From: an uncultured Collinsella sp.
Lineage (GTDB): Bacteria > Actinomycetota > Coriobacteriia > Coriobacteriales > Coriobacteriaceae
Assembly (NCBI GenBank): GCA_902494765.1
Contig: CABUUK010000015.1
Coordinates: 1 to 39,487, forward strand
Length of the DNA stretch: 39,487 nt
Direction: 5' to 3'
Positions within the stretch are counted from its first letter, which is position 1, and every line of letters starts with the position of its first letter. Made by a program: the position numbers and the translations under genes. Positions 34,927 through 39,487 of the stretch are shown in pieces. The notes beneath the pieces were generated by a model. It was given only the letters and a program-made list of their open reading frames with translations, made no database searches and was not told the origin of the DNA.

Positions 34927-34953
34927 GCATTTAGAGTCTGACCAAAAAAGTCC

Positions 34954-34982
34954 TTGCACGTCGCGCTAACTTCCCCTATAGT
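34954..34982 (+). promoter_or_regulatory. Promoter of tRNA-Ala
   Basis: -35 TTGCAC (34954-34959), 17-base spacer, -10 TATAGT (34977-34982), placing the start near 34989, seven bases before the mature tRNA. The clearest sigma-70-type promoter in the window. Confidence 0.8.
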
Positions 34983-34995
34983 ATCTCCTCGTCAC

Positions 34996-35071
34996 GGGGG
35001 CGTAGCTCAGCTGGGAGAGCGCTTGACTGGCAGTCAAGAGGTCAGGGGTTCGATCCCCCTCGTCTCCACCA
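34996..35071 (+). tRNA. tRNA-Ala (anticodon GGC)
   Basis: Full cloverleaf of 76 bases with encoded CCA. Acceptor GGGGGCG pairs with CGTCTCC, including the G3-U70 pair that identifies alanine tRNAs. D arm GCTCAGCTGGGAGAGC, anticodon stem CTTGA/TCAAG with loop CTGGCAG (anticodon GGC), variable AGGTC, T arm AGGGG TTCGATC CCCCT. Decodes GCC/GCU, the commonest alanine codons here. Confidence 0.97.
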
Positions 35072-35081
35072 TCGTGAATGC

Positions 35082-35112
35082 AAAGGCCTTCGGTATTCCG
35101 AAGGCCTTTTTT
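35082..35112 (+). terminator. Terminator of tRNA-Ala
   Basis: AAAGGCCTTCGG (35082-35093) with TATT loop and CCGAAGGCCTTT (35098-35109), followed by T residues to 35112. Confidence 0.9.
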
Positions 35113-35748
35113 CATGCCAAAATACCTTGCGCCGCAAACCCCTCCTACGCCAACAAAAAGTTGCACAATTTATTTCACATGTCTGTACATAGTTTGTTAG
35201 ACAAACGCGATTAACAGTGCATCTCTCTGCTCCGTCTGGGCTTCAGGAACGCCCCCAATCACCGCCAGTACCTCAATAACCTGCATCAATGTGAACAACA
35301 TCCCAAAACAACCCCGTTGAACACACTAAATGAACGAAATGTTGTCCGCGATTAGCCAAATCAGCTTTGCTACCAGCTTGTGCTAGGATACTTAACGTTA
35401 CATGAGTTCAACTGTGCTCGCGACTCCAGCAAGTCGCAAAACGCAGGGTCGATCAGCATCCGGCCGAAACGGCGGTGCCAGAAACACCACGAGCTCCAAT
35501 AAAGAAGTCATGCGACGTTATTTATTTGCATTGATGTAGTTCTAAGGTGCATTTAATAGCTTGCGTGTCAAAGCGTAGTAGTCCTACAGCTTGCTGCGTG
35601 CGGTCCAGTTTTGTACCTGCTTGACTGGCTCGCACGCAGCCAGCTGGAGACGCGGTCATTTTGCGATACACGTCTGCGTCTCTAGTAACTGCACTTATAC
35701 ATACCGTTCACGGTGGGACAGAGCCACGTGCTTGTCTGACTGGGCTCA
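35113..35748. other. Long non-coding region before the polysaccharide locus
   Basis: About 640 bases with no supported gene; short frames here lack SDs and homology. Base use is AT-richer than either side. A possible extended -10 TGCTAGGAT is at 35381-35389. Two hairpins are visible: GCTGCGTGCG/CGCACGCAGC (35593-35602 with 35631-35640, with an inner CCAGT/ACTGG), and GAGACGC/GCGTCTC (35647-35653 with 35676-35682), where AGACG can also pair with the adjacent CGTCT. The last 400 bases could therefore be a transcribed leader of the loaP-like operon. Confidence 0.55.
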
Positions 35749-35807
35749 GGGTTTGAATATGGAGCGCCTTCGCGCACAAGCGCCCTGGCGAAGCCATACC
35801 CAAACCC
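35749..35807 (+). promoter_or_regulatory. Large leader hairpin just upstream of loaP-like gene
   Basis: GGGTTTG (35749-35755) and TATGG (35758-35762) pair with CCATA (35794-35798) and CAAACCC (35801-35807) across a small internal loop; above a 5-base bulge, CTTCGC (35768-35773) pairs with GCGAAG (35788-35793) closing a 14-base loop. It ends 37 bases before the chosen start codon and has no T-run, so it is not an ordinary terminator. Could be the nascent-RNA element that LoaP-type antiterminators bind, which is inference. Confidence 0.5.
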
Positions 35808-35844
35808 CATGAGCCACACGTAAGACAGCAAGGGGGTGGTGCTC

Positions 35845-36390
35845 GTGTGGTATGTGATCCAGGTTATCAACGGTCGCGAAGACATAATGCGCGAGCGCAT
35901 AGAGCACATGGTGCCGGCTGGTGCCATGCAAGAGCTCTTTTATCCCCAATTTCAAACCGAGATCAAGGTGCACGGCGAATGGGTCAAAACGACCAAGCCG
36001 CTCTTTCCCGGTTATCTCATCTGCGATACGGCAGACCCCCGCACCGTGCAACAGTATCTGCTACGCATGGACGACTTTGCCCGGGTGCTTGCCCAGGACG
36101 GTCAGTTTGTGCCGCTGGCAAAAGAAGAGGTCCAGCTTATTGGCGGCTTTACGCATAGGGGAGACCGCGTAGTGCCCATGAGCGAGGCCCTAAAAGACGG
36201 TGACCAGGTCGTAGTTACGGCAGGTCCGCTGCTGGGCCACGAAGGCCTTATTAAATCTATTAACAGACGCAAGAGCACTGCCCTTTTGGAGCTCAACCTG
36301 TGCGGCCGACGCATAACTACCCGCGTTGGCCTTGCGGTGCTTTCAAACGAACAGCGCGTCATGCGCAATCACAGAAAAGCGATTGCCTAG
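35845..36390 (+). CDS. loaP: NusG-paralog transcription antiterminator, LoaP-like
   Basis: Specialised NusG paralog expected to keep RNA polymerase going through long polysaccharide operons. Start GTG 35845 (MWYVIQVINGREDIMRERIE, 181 residues) is preferred, eight bases after AGGGGG; in-frame GTGs at 35836 and 35839 overlap that SD. N-terminal NGN domain about residues 1-105 (WYVIQVINGRED, ELFYPQFQTEIKVHGEW, TKPLFPGYLICDT, FARVLAQDGQFVPL); C-terminal KOW domain about 120-170 (GDQVVVTAGPLLGHEGLIKS, INRRKSTALLELNLCGRRIT). The basic KOW loop INRRK matches the LoaP/NusG-SP group more than housekeeping NusG, which would lie in secE-nusG-rplK. It is the first gene of the surface polysaccharide locus, as in many LoaP systems. 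Confidence 0.8.
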   Translation: MWYVIQVINGREDIMRERIEHMVPAGAMQELFYPQFQTEIKVHGEWVKTTKPLFPGYLICDTADPRTVQQYLLRMDDFARVLAQDGQFVPLAKEEVQLIGGFTHRGDRVVPMSEALKDGDQVVVTAGPLLGHEGLIKSINRRKSTALLELNLCGRRITTRVGLAVLSNEQRVMRNHRKAIA

Positions 36391-36444
36391 CTGCAAGCTC
36401 GCAAGCGGACGACCGAAAGCAAAAAAGTATCGAGGGAGGGGCTC

Positions 36445-37239
36445 TTGGAGCCTACGATAATGACCATGGAGCAGGGTGCACGGGAGACGTGCGCCGCTGC
36501 CATGGCGAATTCCGTTCCTGCCGCAGCGGGTGCTGCGGGGGATTACCTTACAAACGAAGAGGCCACCGAGATGCTGCGCGGTGCGAACTCCGGCGTGAAG
36601 CCCGAGCTTGGGCGCAGACTCTACCGCGTTGTTAAGCGTACGGTGGACATTGTCGCCGCCGGCGGAGCCTTGGTATTGCTCTTTATACCCGGGGTAATTC
36701 TGAGCGTGGTCATTTGCATAAAGAGCCCGGGCGCCAGCCCCCTATATTCACAGTGGCGCGTGGGCCGCGTGCGCAAAGACGGCACGTTCTACCTGTTTAA
36801 GATCTACAAGTTCCGCAGCATGGTTCCCAACGCAGACCAAATGCTCAAGGACTTGCAGGCCCAAAACGAGGCCACTGGCCCAATGTTTAAAATGAAGCAC
36901 GACCCGCGCATTATTCCCGGTGTGGGTAACTTCATTCGCAAGCACAGCATCGACGAGCTGCCCCAGCTCATCAACGTGTTCTTGGGCCAAATGAACCTCA
37001 TTGGCCCGCGCCCCGGCCTGCCGCGCGAGGTTGCCCTGTACAGCGAGCACGACATGAAGCGCCTGGCGGTAAAACCCGGCTGCAGCGGTCCTTGGCAGGT
37101 AATGGGCCGCAGCCACCTGGGCTTCAACGAAATGGTTGAGCTGGATCTTCACTATATAGAGAATCGCAGCCTGCGCCAGGACCTGCGGTTGATATTCGGC
37201 ACGCTGAAGACGATGTTCTCTGGGGAAGGTGCCGTGTAG
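36445..37239 (+). CDS. Undecaprenyl-phosphate sugar-1-phosphate transferase (initiating PGT)
   Basis: Starts a surface polysaccharide repeat unit by moving a sugar-1-phosphate from a UDP-sugar to undecaprenyl phosphate on the inner membrane face. 264 residues; start TTG 36445 follows GGAGG by five bases, with ATGs at 36460 and 36466 as alternatives. After a soluble N-terminus of about 55 residues comes the re-entrant/TM helix (VDIVAAGGALVLLFIPGVIL), then the WbaP/PglC-type core: SPLYSQWRVGRVRKDGTFYL, KIYKFRSMVPNAD, DPRIIPGVGNFIRKHSIDEL (catalytic Asp-Glu is in SIDELPQ), INVFLGQMNLIGPRPGLP, KPGCSGPWQVMGRSHLGF and ELDLHYIENRSLRQDLRLI. Short, monotopic form lacking the five-TM domain. The sugar is unknown. 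Confidence 0.93.
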   Translation: MEPTIMTMEQGARETCAAAMANSVPAAAGAAGDYLTNEEATEMLRGANSGVKPELGRRLYRVVKRTVDIVAAGGALVLLFIPGVILSVVICIKSPGASPLYSQWRVGRVRKDGTFYLFKIYKFRSMVPNADQMLKDLQAQNEATGPMFKMKHDPRIIPGVGNFIRKHSIDELPQLINVFLGQMNLIGPRPGLPREVALYSEHDMKRLAVKPGCSGPWQVMGRSHLGFNEMVELDLHYIENRSLRQDLRLIFGTLKTMFSGEGAV

Positions 37240-37240
37240 C

Positions 37241-38344
37241 ATGCGCATCGCCATGATAGGCCAAAAGAGAACGGGTTCGCGCGAGGGCGGCGTAGAAGTG
37301 GTGGTAGGCGAGCTTGCTCGCCGTATGGCAGACCTTGGTCACCAAGTAACCTGCTACGACCGTATGGGCGAAGGAGCTCCTTCCGAGCCCTACGAGAAGG
37401 ATGGCTACCGCATCGTTCCCGTAAAGGCTCTGGACATCAAGGGGCTCTCTGCGCTCACGAGCAGCTTTGCCGCAACAAGGGCCGCCATCAAAGACGGGAC
37501 AGACGTAATTCACTATCACGCAGAGGGGCCGTGCGTCCCCCTTCGTTTTGCGCGTTCCGCGGACATCAGGACCGTGGCAACGATCCACGGCCTGGACTGG
37601 CAGCGTGCAAAATGGGGCGGCTTGGCTTCCAAGTACATCAAGTTCGGCGAGGCGACGGCGGCCAAGTGCGCGGATGCGCTCATCGTGCTTTCCCGGGGCA
37701 ATCAGGAGTACTTCAAGGAGGCTTACGGCCGCGAGGCTACGCTCATTCCCAACGGCATCACTCCCGAGGCGGATCTTCCCGCGAAGGAGATCTCCGAGCG
37801 CTTGGGGCTCACCCAGGGCTCCTATGTCCTCTACCTCGGTCGCATTGTGCCCGAGAAGCGACCGGAACTGTTGGTGGAGGCGTACAAGCAGGTAAAGACG
37901 GATAAGCGCCTGGTTATCGCGGGCGACTCCTCCGATACGGACGACTACGCCGTGGCGCTCAAAGAGGCTGCCGCGTCCGACCCCCGCGTGCTCTTTACCG
38001 GCCACGTTGAGGGCAACCTGCTCTCCGAGCTGTACTCCAACGCGTATTGCTACGCGCTCCCCTCCGACGTTGAGGGCCTGCCCATGAGCTTGCTGGAGGC
38101 CATGTCTCACGGTGCGGCATGCGTTACCTCGGATATTCCCGAGTGCGCGGATGTTCTGCAGGGTTGCGGGCTCACGTTCCCACACGGAGACGCGGGGGCG
38201 CTGCGCGACGTGCTTGAAGGCCTGATAGCGGATTCTGCCCAAGCGGAGAGGCTGGGCGCCATGGCACGTGACCGCGCGATTAATGGCTATGACTGGAACA
38301 GCGTCGTCCAAAGGACGCTTGCTTTGTATGAGGGTGTTGCGTAA
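37241..38344 (+). CDS. Glycosyltransferase family 4
   Basis: Cytoplasmic sugar transferase for polysaccharide assembly. 367 residues from ATG 37241 (MRIAMIGQKRTGSREGGVEV), starting one base after the previous stop. The N-terminal half has the acceptor-side GGVEVVVGELARRMADLGHQ and HYHAEGPCVPLRF; the C-terminal donor half has YVLYLGRIVPEKRPELLVEA, LVIAGDSSDTDDYAVAL, LFTGHVEGNLLSELYSNAYC, and the Glu-containing ALPSDVEGLPMSLLEAMSHG (EX7E type). The sugar specificity cannot be read. Stop overlaps the next start by one base (TAATG). Confidence 0.93.
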   Translation: MRIAMIGQKRTGSREGGVEVVVGELARRMADLGHQVTCYDRMGEGAPSEPYEKDGYRIVPVKALDIKGLSALTSSFAATRAAIKDGTDVIHYHAEGPCVPLRFARSADIRTVATIHGLDWQRAKWGGLASKYIKFGEATAAKCADALIVLSRGNQEYFKEAYGREATLIPNGITPEADLPAKEISERLGLTQGSYVLYLGRIVPEKRPELLVEAYKQVKTDKRLVIAGDSSDTDDYAVALKEAAASDPRVLFTGHVEGNLLSELYSNAYCYALPSDVEGLPMSLLEAMSHGAACVTSDIPECADVLQGCGLTFPHGDAGALRDVLEGLIADSAQAERLGAMARDRAINGYDWNSVVQRTLALYEGVA

Positions 38345-39487
38345 TGAAGATCCTTCTTGTAAATAAGTTTCATTGGCGCAAGGGTGGAAGCGAGACGTAC
38401 TACTTTGCTCTTGCCGATGGTCTTCGCGCTCTTGGGCATGAAGTTGCCTTCTTCAGCATGGAGGATGAGCGTAATGAGCCGACTGAGTGGTCGCGTTACT
38501 TTGTAACGAATCGCGACTATAACGGACCGAGCTCTATTGTCGATAAGGCGAAGGCCGCGCAGGCACTGGTGTATTCCAAAGAGGCGCGCGAGAAGTTCGA
38601 TGTGCTGTGCCGTGAATTCCAGCCCGATGTAATCCATCTCAATCTCACTCATAGGCAGATTACGTTTTCCATCTTGGACGCTCCTTGGCTAAAGCAGCAT
38701 CCAACGCCGGTTGTGTATACCTCGCACGACTTGATTCTTGCTTGCCCGAGCTATCTTATGCTTGATTCCGAGGGCAACGTTTGCGATTCGTGTCTCGGGG
38801 GTCATTTTGGCAATTGCCTTAAGAAGAAGTGCGTAAAGGGTTCGATCGCAAAAAGCGCGTTAGCGGTGGCTGAGGCGGAGTGGCTTAAACGGCACAAAAC
38901 CTATTCACGTCTCGATCGCATCATCTGCCCGAGTGAGTTCATGCGGAACAAGTTTATTGAAGCGGGGCTTCCCGAGCGTCAGCTTGTCCTCATGCGGAAT
39001 TTCCTGAATCCCGATTCGATGTCACGGGAAGTTGCCAACCAAAATAATGAAGATCCCTACATGCTGTATCTGGGACGCCTTTCTCGCGAGAAAGGCGTGT
39101 TAACGCTCGTGCATGCTTTTGAGAAGGCGGCACCGGTGATCCCTGATTGGCGTCTTGTTATTGCAGGCGATGGCCCTGAATGTGATGCTGTGAAGGTCAA
39201 AGTTTCCGCAATGCCAAACGAAATAAGCTCGAGGATTGAGCTGGTTGGATATAAAACCGGTGACGCCCTGCGCGGACTTGTGAATCGAGCCACTCTGGCG
39301 GCTGCGCCGTCAGAGTGGCTCGAGAACGCGCCATATGCGGTTCTCGAGGCACTCGCCGCGGGCAAGCCCGTTATCGGTACGAACATGGGCGGAATACCCG
39401 AGCTGGTACGTGAGGGTGAAACGGGCTTCCTGGCTGAAGCCCACGATGAGGCAGGACTCGCAGATGCAATCCGTAGGGGTGCGGCGG
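38344..39487 (+). CDS. Glycosyltransferase family 4, 3' end beyond window
   Basis: Open frame from ATG 38344 to the window edge (381 codons, no stop): MKILLVNKFHWRKGGSETYY. Acceptor half has GGSETYYFALADGLRALGHE and TSHDLILACPSYLMLD followed by a Cys-rich insert (CDSCLGGHFGNCLKKKCVKG) seen in a group of GT4 enzymes and possibly metal-binding. Donor half: YMLYLGRLSREKGVLTLVHA, LVIAGDGPECDAV, APSEWLENAPYAVLEALAAG and NMGGIPELVREGETGFLAE. Codons shift to more T-ending use than the genes before it, as expected in a variable polysaccharide locus. Start overlaps the previous stop (TAATG). Confidence 0.92.
   Translation, partial: MKILLVNKFHWRKGGSETYYFALADGLRALGHEVAFFSMEDERNEPTEWSRYFVTNRDYNGPSSIVDKAKAAQALVYSKEAREKFDVLCREFQPDVIHLNLTHRQITFSILDAPWLKQHPTPVVYTSHDLILACPSYLMLDSEGNVCDSCLGGHFGNCLKKKCVKGSIAKSALAVAEAEWLKRHKTYSRLDRIICPSEFMRNKFIEAGLPERQLVLMRNFLNPDSMSREVANQNNEDPYMLYLGRLSREKGVLTLVHAFEKAAPVIPDWRLVIAGDGPECDAVKVKVSAMPNEISSRIELVGYKTGDALRGLVNRATLAAAPSEWLENAPYAVLEALAAGKPVIGTNMGGIPELVREGETGFLAEAHDEAGLADAIRRGAA

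Noticed and set aside
34954..35214. 86-residue frame across tRNA-Ala
   Set aside because: Covers a certain tRNA and its terminator.
35591..35812. 73-residue frame in the loaP leader
   Set aside because: No SD, no recognisable motif, and the DNA is better explained by the hairpins.

Overview
The window looks like chromosomal DNA from a Coriobacteriia-type actinobacterium, most likely a Collinsella relative. This is a judgement from gene content and style, not from a marker gene. The DNA is GC-rich with dense coding. It has a full glycogen locus with both GlgC and GlgD, a single-chain iron-sulfur L-serine dehydratase, monoderm-type surface genes, and GC-rich codon use in most genes.

Layout. 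(1) 1-3195, plus: the end of a cobalamin operon (cobyric acid synthase, corrinoid adenosyltransferase, precorrin-8X methylmutase, precorrin-6A reductase), tightly coupled by ATGA/GTGA overlaps and visibly richer in GC than what follows. It ends beside a decayed IS21-type transposase fragment and a small palindrome. (2) 3407-8690, minus: a three-gene MacAB/YknXYZ-like ABC efflux operon and an L,D-transpeptidase. (3) 8840-12071, minus: L-serine dehydratase and metK. (4) 12354-19572, plus: gltX, priA, def, fmt, rsmB, then a convergent FmdB-type zinc-ribbon gene. (5) 20045-33254, minus: a glycogen/maltodextrin cluster read glgB, glgP, glgC, glgD, glgA, then a large GH13-GH77 fusion. (6) 33586-34926, plus: a HAD phosphatase/mutase and thiamine pyrophosphokinase. 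(7) 34996-35071: tRNA-Ala(GGC) with a clear promoter and terminator. (8) 35113-39487, plus: a long structured leader, a NusG-paralog (LoaP-like) antiterminator, an undecaprenyl-phosphate sugar transferase and two GT4 glycosyltransferases, i.e. the start of a surface polysaccharide locus that runs off the window.

The most unusual signals are these. Glycogen synthase (about 240 residues) and branching enzyme (about 80 residues) both carry long Ala/Lys/Thr-rich, histone-H1-like C-terminal tails. One 1098-residue protein fuses a GH13 maltodextrin hydrolase to a GH77 4-alpha-glucanotransferase. GGTAAAAC-type operator half-sites are shared between the glgB/HAD divergent region and the GH13-GH77 upstream region. 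Long, near-perfect inverted repeats of unrelated sequence sit in at least five intergenic gaps (10503-10623, 12181-12269, 16936-17037, 19582-19667, 23548-23681). The loaP leader carries elaborate hairpins.

How the genes work together: GlgC/GlgD make ADP-glucose, GlgA polymerises it, GlgB branches it, GlgP phosphorolyses it, and the GH13-GH77 protein trims and rearranges released maltodextrins. All lie in one direction downstream of an operator-rich promoter region shared with a HAD enzyme that may be a beta-phosphoglucomutase.
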